DNA of 64,000 nucleotides from contig JAAVTG010000440.1 in the NCBI GenBank assembly GCA_011947345.1, positions 1 through 64,000 on the forward strand, in the 5' to 3' direction. Within the stretch, counting starts at the first letter, position 1, and each line of letters begins with the position of its first letter. A program made the position numbers and the translations under genes. This document shows positions 10,471 to 21,547 of this stretch, piece after piece. The notes beneath the pieces were generated by a model. That model made no database searches. It was not told the DNA's origin and worked only from the letters and a program-made list of their open reading frames with translations. The stretch is from Phytophthora quininea (taxonomy: Eukaryota; Oomycota; Peronosporomycetes; Peronosporales; Peronosporaceae).

Positions 10471-12432
10471 CCGATAGGTGCTCTGCCATCATTTCGTTGA
10501 TGCGCCAGATGTTCTCGTTCGTGGGAGCCAGAATGACTCGTTCCGTGAAGTAGTCGTCCTAGAGGTTCGTCGCTTCCACGCCAGGGTACACCGCATCGAT
10601 CAGAGCGTCAGATCGTGCCCATAGTAGTCGCATACGACTGGTACATCGTTTTCTTCCTGTAGAGGTGGAAGAAGTGCAAAGCTGGGGCAGTCTCCTCCTC
10701 TTTTGTGGCTCCGTTCTGTCCGGAATAAGACACATGTCCCGCGGTAAACTGATGTCGTCCTCGTCAATTTCACTGTTCATGGGGAAGCGTCCCTCGCCGA
10801 TTTCAAGAAGAAAGCTCGAGAACCCCTCGATCTCAGCTGCGCTCTGAGTGTCGCGCGCCGTCTGCACTCTCATGTTTTCAGAAAGCAGCAGGGGAGTGAG
10901 GTCTGTCCACAGCGTAGATGACGTGAAGCAAGCCTTAACCGTCTCAACGCGAGAACCGTTCTTAACCACAGGAAGAATCTGGCGGAAGTCCCCACTGAAC
11001 ACGATGATCTTGCCCCCAAACGGCTTGTCATTGCGCACAATGTCACGGAACGTCCTGTCCACAGCCTCGAAACAGAATCTGTTCATCATGGCGGCCTCGT
11101 CCCAAATGACCAGACTGCCCCGCAGATCAACGTAGCCTGTGAGATACCTCTCTTGATGTTGCAGGTAGATGTGTCGTCCAATTTGATTGGGATCTTGAAT
11201 GTTGAATGCTGTGCGACCGCCCACTAGAAGTTTGGCAGCCTCTCCACTTGAAGCAACCGCAATTGCAGACTTTCCATCGAGACGGACACGCGCCAACAGC
11301 TGCTCCAATAAGAGAGACTTCCCTGTATCACCGGGTTCATCGAGGAAAAACAGCGCAGGACCACTCCCACCAGTTGGCGTGTAGGCCACTGCTCCGTTAA
11401 TGGTCTGCCCCGACTCAACAGCTTCCATCACTGCCTCGGAAACTCGCTGCTGGCCCTCGTTCAAAGACGACCTCAAGGTTGCCGTCCGTTTCAACTGCTC
11501 CTCAGTGTAGTCCAGATCGTCGGCCGCCAAGGCAACCACAGCGGTTTCTACGATGCGCTCAACGTCTCTGTAGTCGTCAAGCGGCGGGAGCTGGAAGTTT
11601 CCCAAAGTCTTGCTATTCGACGCAAGCACCTTCTCGATGGCCAGAAGTGTTAGATACTCAACACGTCTGTCTTCGGCATTTGCTTCGAGGCGCCTTAGAC
11701 AGTGCCCCTTGAATTTCGTCCATAGAGCAGATGCATCGCTTGGCATGGGATAGGCCAAAATGACACCAAAGAGCTGCCTGAGCTGATACGGCATCTGGAA
11801 TCCATTCGCCTCAGTACCGCGCTGTTTCCACTCCTGTCGTTGTCGAGGCATCCTGTAGCTTGCGCAGCCGCCTTGAAGGTAGGGTACAACTGAACTTCCA
11901 CGGTGCGCAGGTCTTCGAAGCATGGTGGCCCCCGTGATGTAGCACAACATCAAACGGAGGTAGTAAACTCCTCGTCCCTTGGACTCACGTGCATGATACG
12001 GCCCAGGCTGGGAGCATATTTCTTATAACGCACCCAGCACTTCTGTTTCTTCTCCCATATGTACTTTGTCGGAATTTCCATGTACAACATGGTGCCAGCA
12101 ACATCGGGCTCATCTTGACAGATGTGGAAAAACGCTGTCAATGTTGTGCGCTCTCCACGGTTGATGAGATAACGGAGATTCGCATCTGTGGCACCCTCAC
12201 GAAACATAGCAGAGCTCTGGCCGGGAAGATGGATGTGCAACTTCACAACACTGTGGGTAGAGCCATTGGTCGGGTGCTTGTAGAGCCGCATACACGACTC
12301 GACAGGGCAGATGTAACGGCCCATTTGGTACAACAGGATTTCGTTCACAGCCTCCTCCCCTATCTCAAGCGTCACCGTAGCGCCATCCGAGCTCTCGTAG
12401 ACGTACTTGACAGCCCTATTTGACGTACACAC
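10471..12432 (-). pseudogene. Helitron 1 PIF1-like helicase (copy A)
   Basis: This is the superfamily 1B helicase that unwinds DNA during rolling-circle transposition. Visible motifs: Walker A EPGDTGKSLLLEQLL (about 11,320), Walker B VIWDEAAMMNR (about 11,090), and FSGDFRQILPVV (about 10,990). The usual GPGGTGKT is altered to EPGDTGKS. A missing A near 11,966 separates the N-terminal 160 codons from the rest; copy B is continuous there. A TAG at about 10,559 interrupts the end, although helicase-like sequence (DDYFTERVILAPTNENIWRI) continues to about 10,475. Confidence 0.85.
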
Positions 12433-12513
12433 TTCGATGTTGATGTGGCAATTGTACTTCTGCGACAGGTACGGGTTATACGAAATAACCTACTGGTTCA
12501 CTGTGGCGTTGTC

Positions 12514-15251
12514 CTACCTGGAGTTTTTATGCTTGAGCTCACCCGCCTCATGTCGGCGACTCTTGTAGATGGGATATTTGCCATCCGCGGCGCTTGTCCT
12601 ATTGGCAAACGGCATCGGGAAATGCTTGCTGCATTTGTTGTTCTCCATACACGGACAACTCGGGTGATCGGCGCCACACGGGCCGTGCATCATGCACGAA
12701 AGAACTGTCTCGTATAACTCCGGCTGTTTGTCCTTGTCTGGAGTTTCGGCGGACACCAACTTGTCAATAACTTCGGGAGTCAAAACTCGGAACGGAGAAT
12801 CACCAATACGTGTGCATGAGGAAGGCCGCGCTTATGGTATTCCACAACACAAATTCGCGCAGCTTGAGTTCCAAGCACACCCTCGCCCAAGTCTTTGAGA
12901 AGTGCAAGCTTCTGCTGGAACACCCTTTCCACCAAGTCCGGTCTATCCGTCACTGTCTGCCACTGCTTTAAGTTGTCCTTGATCTCCGTCCAGTTGGGAT
13001 TGCACGTCATAGTGATGAAGAGACTTGGAGCACCCAGAACGCGTACCAACGCCATGGCGTTCAGAAATAATTGCTTCGTGTACCGGGACCACCCGTGAAG
13101 TTCCAGGCAGAATGAGGCCACGCCCCAGGCCGGAGGAGGAGGGCTCTCTCGAACCCTCAGCTTGTTGGCGCTGCTGCCGATTCTCAATAACGGCCCCTAC
13201 CCCACGGGTGCGTATCTCTACGTCCCGCTGAACCTCCCGGCGATGCTTTTCCCAGGTTATCATCTCTGAAAGCGTCCGTTAACCCCCGCAGGGTATCCAT
13301 CCGCATTCGGACTTGGTCCTTCTTGATGAAGCGAAGTCGCTGCTGATCCACCTTTGCCCACATATCCACCACGTACTGCTGCATTAGTCTACCCCCATCC
13401 AGAATGCCTGAAGGATTGTCGGTCCTGTCATGTAATAGATACGCTGCAAACTGGCGCAGCGAGTCGCTCTCATTGTCGTTTTCGTCGATCTCATCTTCCA
13501 TTTGTTCAGGGTCGCTGTTCTCCTGCTCAGCGGGGGTGCCAAGTGCTTTTATATTATAGTTTGGTGCTTCTGGAGGGGCCAGAGGGTCCTCTCGGGGAGC
13601 AGGCATTGCTTTCGGAACATCGGGTGTTTCTCCTGGTGGCGGCGCTGCGTACGGGTACGTCCAGCCATGCTCACCGTAGGGATGTAACAGCGGGTACTGC
13701 AGAGGTTCATAGTGCTCGCTGACGTCGAAGACACGCTCGAGTTGGCCGGACCTAGTATGCAAAATCATGTCGCGGTATTCAGCAGCATGATCGTCGATGA
13801 TGATAGCCGCCACTTCGGATGCTGTCGGCAAGTTTCCTGTCCTGCGAGCGGCTCGTCGGTTTGTATGCAGACGAAGCACCATGTCGGTCGTGTGAGCCCG
13901 CAATAGCTCCGGCTCCTCTTCTTTGTCTTCCTCCCCTGTGCGCTGACGCCGAAAATCGTTGATAGCCCGTTCCCGTGCTTCGATGATTTGCTTAGCGTTC
14001 AAGTACCCCTGGGTGTAGCGGTTGCCAAGCATGACGATTTCCAACTTTTCCACAGTCTCACGATCAAGACCGCCCATCATCCCGAGCCTTCGTTCGACGC
14101 GTGCCGCCTCATCGGCATCGCTCACGTAAATTTGGACGAACATGGCGTTCTCGGCATTCCCCGAAGGAGGTAGAAGCAATCCCATGCGATGACACAACGT
14201 CCCGGTCACTTTGAAATTGTAGATGCCTCTCTGGCCGGCAACACTATCATCCACGTTGAGGGAGTGGTATGGAGTCGCTCCCATGGACGTGAACTCAGAC
14301 GCATTGTTGCGCTCGACGTTTCTCCCTGAAATCACGATCCCTGAAATGCTCCTGTTAAACGGCGGGCGGATCGCGCCGGGCCGGAACATGAACCCTGCCA
14401 CCTCTACAACAACTACAAGCCGACTCAGCAGGAAACTTCCACGCGCCGCAACCATGGATGCGCCTCCTCTCCTCGCCCGTAGCGACAAACTTCGAGAGCG
14501 AGTGACGCCACTTTACAATATTGGCACCTTTAACAGAGTCCGGGTCGAAGTTCTCGTGGCGTCCATACGCGGCCTTGTACTGAGCGGTGTGACGACGGTA
14601 GCTCTCTGCCACGCGTACCCGTTCGCGATCTTCTTCGGTCATGGCGGCGCGGCGTTGTCTGGCGTACTCAGCGTTACGCTCCCGTTCATTCAAAACCATT
14701 TGAGCAGTTCTCTCAGAACCCCGATGATCCGTATTGATCCCATCGCGTTCTCCTAAGCTTTGCAGCGCCGAGTCGGATATAGCACCGCCCTCGGATATAT
14801 TGGGAAGATATTCTTCTTCACGAACGGAGGCTTGTTCTTCTGGATTATGCTGTGCCAGACGGTTCTGCTCGCCTGAGCTAAGAGCGTTACGGACCGCTCT
14901 GTCACGCGCACGCCTCTCAGCTGCCCGTAAGCGATTCTTTTCACGTTCTGCTGCGCGTTGAGAAGTGGTCATACGCGCTCGCCTGTTTGCTTGCTGGGTC
15001 CGATTTGTGGCATGTTCTCTATCCTGTTGGCTCGAGGTCCGCGCAGCTCGACGGTCAGCCGCACGAACCCTATCACGTTCCAAACGTTCTTCACGCACGG
15101 ATGCGATTTCGGTAGTAGGTGTAGTCGTTCTTGCAGCCGAGACCGCTCTTGTAATTGCCGAAACAGTTGCCGGTACGCCTACAACGCTTCCAGCAGAACG
15201 GGGCGCCGAAATCGCCAAGGCACCAAAGGCTGAAGTGGCATTCGCAGCCAC
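12514..15251 (-). pseudogene. Helitron 1 Rep / Helitron_like_N region
   Basis: Three frames cover this part. From 15,251 the product is rich in Arg/Glu repeats (ERNAEYARQRRAAMTEEDRE) and ends in a zinc-knuckle-like CSCCRGGRVHVP. From about 14,400 to 13,184 the Helitron_like_N domain is readable (MGATPYHSLNVDD, IYNFKVTGTLCHRMG, PLLHPYGEHGW). From 13,187 to 12,780 lie the Rep motifs, FITMTCNPNW and GLPHAHVLV, the HUH metal-binding pair (about 12,810-12,832). A Cys-rich linker follows to 12,514 (MMHGPCGADHPSCPCM). Frame changes occur near 14,420, 13,190 and 12,780. Confidence 0.85.
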
Positions 15252-15478
15252 TGCGGCCTGGGCCCTCTCTTCCAGAACCCTCTACGGAATCGGTATAAAA
15301 CCGACCGTAGGCTTGCTTTTCTCTTCTTCTTAGCTGCTTCATTCGCGTCTCCATCGTCAGGAGTCGCATACGCCTCGCAAACTACTTCCTCGTTTTGAAA
15401 TTTGCGCTTTTGGGCGCCATGACCACTAACACCACAAATACGAAGGTTAATACGACACGAAAGACGTGCTTCAGACAC

Positions 15479-17389
15479 AGGAACAAAAGGTTAGCTTGTC
15501 AGAGACGGTCTTCGAGTGGTAGTGGCTACAGGCTAGAAGAACACGCAGCCAGCCGGACTCACTCCCTTCCTCAACCCAATTGTCCAAAGAACTCTATCCT
15601 ACAGCTAGACGGCTCGATATATCAGCCAGCCCAAGCACATACAGCACTCTACACAACGCTAAGACATCTCATTAGCCAGGTTCTGCTCCCACGTTTTTTC
15701 TCTCGTTTTTGTTTGTTTGTTTGTGGCCCTCCCTTGTGTGTTTTCCGCCTTTAAGCACGTCTGCAATTGCGTGCCGCATCTCAATTCCTTCGGAGACGCA
15801 GCAGCAGACCTTTGTGCTGAAGCGACAGCTACCCACCACTTGTTTTGCGCTCGTGCGCGGTCACTTCCTTTGTGACGGTGGAGTAGCGTATGCTCGATGC
15901 CACTGGGTTATTCACCTCAGCTAATGAACCATTTTGGTAGTGTAGGGGCAAAACACCGGGACTCTGGGTCTTTTATCGTCAGAGCGTCCACTGGCATCAT
16001 AGACGTCGAAGAATCGTGTAAAGCTCCACTGCACTAAAGCTAACCGATATTCCGCGCCATCCTGGTGTAGTATAGGCGTTCCTCGGTCATATAGGCAAAG
16101 CCCACTGGCTTTGATCCCTCCATACAGCCATAGATAGCCACCACCGGTGTTTGTATGGATTTTACCTCCGCCGCGGACAGAGGCACCAAACGGGTGTTTC
16201 CACCCGAAGGGCCGGCACCACTCACGACGACTGGGCAGACGGCCCGGCCAAGCCGGCTTTTATCGCCGTTTGTGCTGCCCCTGACCCCAGGTTGGGTATG
16301 ATACTTCCCACGCAGCTTGCGGGCTAACGCGGGCACCTCAGCGTCGGGCCCGAAGGCTTTAGTGGCGGCGGAGTGAGCTTGAGCGTTGTGGACGTTGGCG
16401 GGTGCCGGCTGCGACCTTTGGCTTCCTATAAAGCGTTTAGAAACACTTCTTTATTAAGGTTTTGGAAAACCTTAATTTGCGACCCCATTCCCGCCGCTCA
16501 GCTAGGGAGTGTCGCGACGGTACTGGTCGTTTTAGGAAATTAGCGGTGCAATATATGGGAACCTACAGTTCTAAATGTTGTAGATATCAGAGGGGCTGCC
16601 TGGCATCTACGCGTTCATTGGGGTCCGTCTCGACTACATCGTCGTGTCGTGGCACCCACTACAATGGACCCCGATCTCCTATGGGGGGAGCTAAAGCCCC
16701 CCACAGAGGCGACCTACCCTCACTCCTAATCCCACACAAATACACCTCGGCCGCCGTGAAGGTACCAGTTATCCCAACAGGAGGAACTCCCGACTCGTCT
16801 GAATTTGTTTTTATTAGTACAATACCATCTACTTACTCAGTCCTGTCCGGCCTCTGTCCTGTCGCCGTGTCCCGCTCGCTGTCCGTCCCGAGAATCGCCG
16901 CGCTCCTCGCTCGCTTGCTCCGGCCACTTGCTCTTGAGAAGTGCGTTCGAAAGCCGGCCAGGTCCCGCCTTCCGCTAAAGTACGAAGTCGCTACCGTAGG
17001 CTCCATTACAGGCAGTTCGCCACACACACAATATATAATTTAATGACTATAGGTAGGATGCAGTCAAAAGAGAGGGAAAATGACGTATCCCCGCGGACGA
17101 ACAGACCACGGACACGCGGACAGCGTACTGCCTTATTACGCCGCAAAATGACATGTTGGAGGTAGCAAGTTCAGGTTTTGAAAAATTGTCGGTACGTCTG
17201 TAAGTGCTTCGTTAAAATGGTGGCATTTAGCCAAAACTAGTTGTACACATCCAATCACAGAGATTTTAATATCGCCTAAACGTTTGCGTTAAGGTGTGTA
17301 TTCAAGGATAACATCCCAGATGCCCCGTTAAAAACAGCTTGTCGAGGGAAAAACTCAAAATGGCCAACTATTCTATCGTTTTCTACATA
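15479..17389. other. Gene-poor stretch with transposon-like debris
   Basis: No gene recognised. It holds a (TTTG)n run near 15,705-15,725, a tRNA-Gln-like 5' half at about 15,927-15,985 (A box TAGTGTAGGGG and a CTG anticodon-like GGACTCTGG, without a T arm), and a minus-strand open frame at 16,040-16,336 of unknown nature. An inverted repeat lies at 16,454-16,475 (TTAAGGTTTT, 2-nt spacer, AAAACCTTAA). The stretch 16,480-17,040 is open on the plus strand but has no recognisable domain and may be LTR-derived. Confidence 0.4.
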
Positions 17390-18244
17390 CCACCTCCGCT
17401 CGGAAAATAATGAACGAATCCAATCATATTCCATCCTGTGTTGAAAAATACCCCTTCAAAATCGATCAGTTTGAATTTTGAAAATTCCCGCCCAGTTGCC
17501 TCCCGCCGACCGCCCTTCCAATCATTCCAAGATCCGCGCCCTCCTGCTCATGGCTGGCGAACAAGTATCGAACGAAGACCGCCAAGCAGAGTGGGAGACA
17601 CTGCTGATGCGTAGCAATCGAGGTGTCCTCAAGCACGGGGAGATAGTTCAGATTGCTGCCGAGCTCGGCTTAAATCGTCTCCTGGTTGGGATCGAGGCAA
17701 GCGCTCGGTAGGAACCGGGGTTGGTGCTGACGTCTCTTCGAGGAAGAGCGCTCGAGGTCGAAAGAAGAAGGACCGGATGGCACTGTTCGAGCGCGTATCG
17801 GCTGTACCGGTGAACGATCGCGACAACAACGCTTAACAAGACCTTTCTGACGCTTCAGGTCGTGATGAAGCAGATATTGAGCAGTGGTGGCGGCAACAAC
17901 GTTCGCATCGCCCACATGCAGAAGGACAAGCTGCTCAATGCGGGCGAGCTGCCAGTCTCTGTGTTATGCGATGGACGCACGCTCTTCGATGCCCAAATGG
18001 CAATCACAACGATAACCACAGCTCAGTTTCAATCGGATAAGCTACGAGCTTCTTCCAGTTCGTCTGGACGACGTACTTCAGCAGCACCGGCAGCTGTAGC
18101 GCTCGACACTCCTCTGCTTGAATCGTTTCTCTTGTTATAGCTCGTCGAAGTAGTAAACCTCTGCCCTCTTATATATCGACAAAAGAATGAGGCGGAGCTA
18201 TGCGCATTTTTTTAATTCGTTCATTATTTTCCGAGCGGAGGTAG
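17390..18244 (+). mobile_element. Internally deleted Tc1/mariner-like element
   Basis: The 855-bp element has near-perfect 30-bp inverted repeats at 17,390-17,419 and 18,215-18,244 (core ACCTCCGCTCGGAAAATAAT) and is flanked by TA dinucleotides at 17,388-17,389 and 18,245-18,246, the target duplication of the superfamily. It is much shorter than an autonomous mariner because the catalytic middle of the transposase is missing. Confidence 0.9.
17478..18140 (+). pseudogene. Mariner-like transposase remnant: N-terminal HTH joined to C-terminal tail
   Basis: The first open frame (17,478-17,711) contains a helix-turn-helix segment (RGVLKHGEIVQIAAELGLNR) like the N-terminus of oomycete Tc1/mariner transposases. 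A basic linker follows (SSRKSARGRKKKDR). The second frame (17,862-18,140) carries the C-terminal type GGGNNVRIAHMQKDKLLNAG, similar to the tails that follow the third catalytic Asp. The DDD catalytic core that should lie between them is gone, so it cannot be an active transposase. The inverted repeats could still be mobilised in trans. Confidence 0.65.
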
Positions 18245-18246
18245 TA

Positions 18247-18619
18247 CTATTTGTTCAGGAGCTATTATTATTTGCTAAGACAATTAGATACGACATAGGT
18301 AGCCCAAGGACAGCACTGTTATGTGAAAATAATTCCAATTGCATAATGTTTTTATTTTACCTATAGTAAAGTCGCAGCCACTGCGCTCTGGGGAGCTCGT
18401 CCCAGTCTCTAGGTTGGAGTGACTTCCAATTACATTATCCTGCTAGGTAGTGCAAACGCAGCGCAATTCGCAGTTCGTAAGAACGGTGCTAGGAGTCGAC
18501 TATTTTTTTACTGTAATAGGGTTCAATTTTTATAGTCTCGCCAAAACAAGATACAAAAATGCTCTCGCCAAAACTGGTTACAAAAATAAAATCTGAATAG
18601 CATATAAATATATTTTAAT
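18247..18619. other. AT-rich spacer without a gene
   Basis: No coding signal. A short tandem duplication of CTCGCCAAAAC followed by TACAAAAAT occurs at about 18,537-18,590. Confidence 0.5.
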
Positions 18620-19960
18620 CGATGTTAGAGTGAGACGAGGTGGTGAACCTTTATCGCCCAAATGTATAGCGGCCTTCTTTAGATACGCCCATATCAGAAA
18701 CCCCAGTCCTAAGATCTAGGTCTGGGATTCCCAATCCGGGGTGGCGTATAAGATTTACCGCAAGGCACCGTCCACGCGACTTGGGGTAGAAGTAATGACT
18801 AAGCTCCAAATAGGACTAGACTTCTAGAACCCAGAACCAGGATTTTTAGTCCAGGATCAGGATTCTCGATTCCAGGATCTAGAAGCTCACGCAACCTCCA
18901 CACGTTCGTACATCACCAATAAAACCACAAGAGTTCACACGACACGATATGCAGGTCCTTGCTCTTTAATTAGCCGAGGACTTGGGCTAATTCACCAGTG
19001 TCGATCGGGTTTTAGGTCCTGGATAACTGGTCGATCCAAGGCACCCACAATGCAACGCGCACCACTCTCTGAGAGAAAATTCACTTGCAAGATTCGGATC
19101 TTTATACCTTCGCTTCACACGAACAGTCGTCGGTCACATCCTTGGTTGCCGACTGCTGGTCCAGGATCCCGAGGCACAGGGATATGAAATGGGAAGGCGC
19201 AAGACCCCACTAGTATATGAAATAGGGAGGGTTTTAGCCCAGGTCGAACAGCGTCCTGGTCCCCAACCTAACTCGACTCGGAGCGGTTGGAGCCCCACAG
19301 ACGTCTCGCAGGCGCAGCCGAATGTGATATTTGCTCCACAGCTATAGTGCACCTTGATCCCCTTGTGCGAATTGGTGGCGCGACGACGTGGCGACTTGTG
19401 TGTTACAGGGAAAATGAACTCTGTTAAAGTTTAAGTTAGCGTTCTCTGCATGCTTACAGATTTGCCTGATTTATATGTGGTCCACGTCATATTGTGTTGT
19501 CATGATTTCAGTATGGTGGTCCTGGTTCCACGTCTGAACAGTCGCCCCTAATTGAGCAACTTACCTTTCAGGAAATACATGTAAAGATCGCAGGCGACCC
19601 TTCAATTTCCAGGACCTGGATCCTGGATCAGGATCTGCTGTCCTTGATAACTTGAACGCCGGAGAACTTGGAGGATCGAGAGAGTTAGAGTATAGAACTC
19701 CACTCACCTGAATCTGGGTTAAGGAATCCAGGATCAGGGAAGTCTCAACCACGATCCAGGATCAGAGAGTCTTGACATCTCGGATCCAGGATCTCTGGTT
19801 ATTGGCAATCACTCGTGGACAAATAACTTGAATGTGTGGAATAAAATATGTTCCCCTTCCAGGATCAAGACTTGGATCTTGGCTTGGTGGTGACTTGTGA
19901 TTTGCATCCAAGATCCTGAATTGAGGACCCAAGATCCAGATCCTGACCATTGTAACAGTC
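18620..19960. repeat. LTR-like segment saturated with GGATC/CCAGGATC motifs
   Basis: Variants of GGATCCAGGATC, GGATCAGGATC and TTGGATCTTGG recur many times at 18,700-18,900 and 19,570-19,950, far above chance, without a regular period. The middle shares a core with the block at 24.7-26.2 kb: ATATGAAATGGG, then GCAAGAC, then a CCCACTAGTA-type word, then GAAAT (19,175-19,235 versus 25,285-25,345). On the minus strand a TGTAACAC start near 19,410 and a GGTATAAAG box near 19,105 suggest an LTR. No gag/pol coding was found, so this may be a solo LTR or fragment. Confidence 0.45.
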
Positions 19961-20198
19961 CATAGGTTTTGTCACTTAAACAGCTGGCCGCTCTGGCTCT
20001 ATTTTTGAACCCAAATCAGAAGTCACCTTACTTTAGCCAATAGAAAGTCTCCATCCCCCAAAAAACAAGTGCCTCGTGTCAAGAGTCACAAAGAGAGTGT
20101 GTGGCTTCGTACTTAATCACTGTTGCCACCGTGAAGGCGCCTCGTATGTGGTATGGAACACAAAGTCACACAATAGCATAAATGACGCTATATAATTT
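19961..20198. other. Spacer, no gene seen
   Basis: No open frame of note and no recognised repeat. Confidence 0.4.
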
Positions 20199-20676
20199 CT
20201 ATATTTCATGACATTTAAACGTACAAGAGATTGCGCAACTAACGGCATGTTTCTCGAGTATAACGCGATTGTTGTTTGAAGGTCCCAATAGGAACTCTAC
20301 AGTTTGACGCGGTTCTGTGGGGCGGCAAGGTCGCCAATATCGACGAACAGAGGCAGAATGATTGTGCTTCGTGTTTTGTTGTGTTAACATCAGTTGAAAC
20401 TCCCTTTTCTTCTGCCCACGCTACTGTCAGGAATAATTGCGCCCTGCAATTGGTTGATTTCATAAAGCAGTTGTTCCGCTTTCCTGTAGGACGGCTAGGA
20501 CGGCTCCAACTGTGCGTGTAGCTCAATCTACGGTAGTGTGTATTGGACGAAGTCGGAATCTTTGTTGGAGTCGCAAGAGTACCTGGCGTTTCCAAATCGG
20601 CGTTTCTTGCAGCAACATTAGTCGACGTTTTCTTCTTGAAAACCTGGTTGGTGTCGTTCTGATACCGGTCTAACAC
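20199..20676 (-). pseudogene. Possible SANT/NAM-like transposon accessory protein remnant
   Basis: The minus strand reads as a protein across two frames, with FLTVAWAEEKGVSTDVNTTK and RVPIGTFKQQSRYTRETC. These are weakly reminiscent of the SANT/NAM-like proteins carried by oomycete DNA transposons (a helix, then a W/Q-rich strand, then a basic helix). The match is by eye and weak. Confidence 0.2.
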
Positions 20677-21547
20677 TGCAATGAACTCATCCTATGACGC
20701 AATGTAGCGCTGATCCGGAGGGCGAGCAGACACGCTGGTACTATACGAGGTTGCGGGGGTTGGCTGGAGCTGGGTGATATCTGTTGCACAATACCAGAAT
20801 CCCGACGCGACGCTCGCAATTCTTGGACCGTTTCGAAAGTGAAAGGCTGAGAAAGACTCGGGAGGGAGGAGATCGGGAGAGGTTTTTTTCTAATGTTACA
20901 AGCGATCGAATTTCCAGATTTTTCCTTTTGCCGGGATTTTACATTTTATGACCGTCACACTCTCATTGTAACTTTATCCACTTCCAAAGCAAAAATCTCT
21001 GACCGTCGACCTTCTCTGACGCGTACCGGAAAAGCGGTACGTATGAGGGACAAGAGTCCATCAGAAAATAGTCTAAAAACAGATTTGAAACCACATGTAG
21101 ATATGGGAATCCTAAGAGAGCCATACAAAGGCGAATTTAGGCGGGTTCCAGGGCTCTAAACGGCCTGTGGGCAAAGATAGAGGCGAAGAAATGCATTTTT
21201 CGCTGCAGAGCACATGGCTCTGCAGCTAGTAAATTGGCAAATGATGCTCGGTCTCTAAAAGAGTGGGTATGTAAAAATCCTGTTCTTACGGGCAGCGTAA
21301 ATATGCTGGCTTAGTGATCGCGTGGCCCACAAACCGTGTGGCTGGCATCCATCACCGAGCTGCCATTCGGGATTTTGCCGCGCTCTGGCGCAAGCCCCGA
21401 CATAATGCCCAGTAGGTGGGTCCGAGTTTATGCTATTTATCTCTGCCCTATCCTTCTGTGGCAGCTAACGCGATGATGTTCTGGGTGTACGATGGCGAAG
21501 GGTCCACGGCTCCTGAGCGTACCACGCGAACCAGGTGTCTTTGAGAT
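20677..21547. other. Spacer with a perfect hairpin next to CTAGT
   Basis: No gene recognised. At 21,202-21,226 there is a perfect 10-bp hairpin (GCTGCAGAGC, loop ACATG, GCTCTGCAGC) directly followed by CTAGT, which resembles a Helitron 3' terminus. Confidence 0.35.

Larger units (their letters stand above)
1..12567. repeat. Copy A of a large direct duplication
   Basis: This stretch matches 51,436-64,000 base for base except for small indels. Position 1 corresponds to 51,436 and 12,567 to 64,000, so the offset drifts only between about 51,433 and 51,439. Differences seen by eye are run-length changes (for example near 188, 427, 1,650, 1,763, 2,612, 3,817, 6,155, 7,312, 10,066, 10,692, 11,966), a few short indels (near 760, 10,786, 11,880) and one clear substitution (g at about 8,860, a at about 60,300). 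Both ends of the match are cut by the window, so its true length is unknown. It may be a recent duplication or an assembly overlap. Confidence 0.97.
10471..15478 (-). mobile_element. Helitron 1 (autonomous type, decayed)
   Basis: A minus-strand RepHel-type unit. From high to low coordinates: a basic N-terminal region, the Helitron_like_N domain, an HUH replication initiator segment, a Cys-rich linker and a PIF1-like helicase. The helicase is cut near 10,471, where hAT sequence takes over, so the 3' terminal hairpin and CTRR end are missing. The 5' TC end was not located. This family differs from the three Helitrons at 22.8-37.6 kb. The helicase half is repeated in copy B. Confidence 0.85.

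Noticed and set aside
16462..17043. Plus-strand 193-codon frame
   Set aside because: No domain, high Ser/Pro/Arg from GC-rich DNA, no homologue recognised.
18700..19950. CRISPR-like or satellite array
   Set aside because: The GGATCC-type words have no constant repeat length or spacer size, and the genome is eukaryotic.
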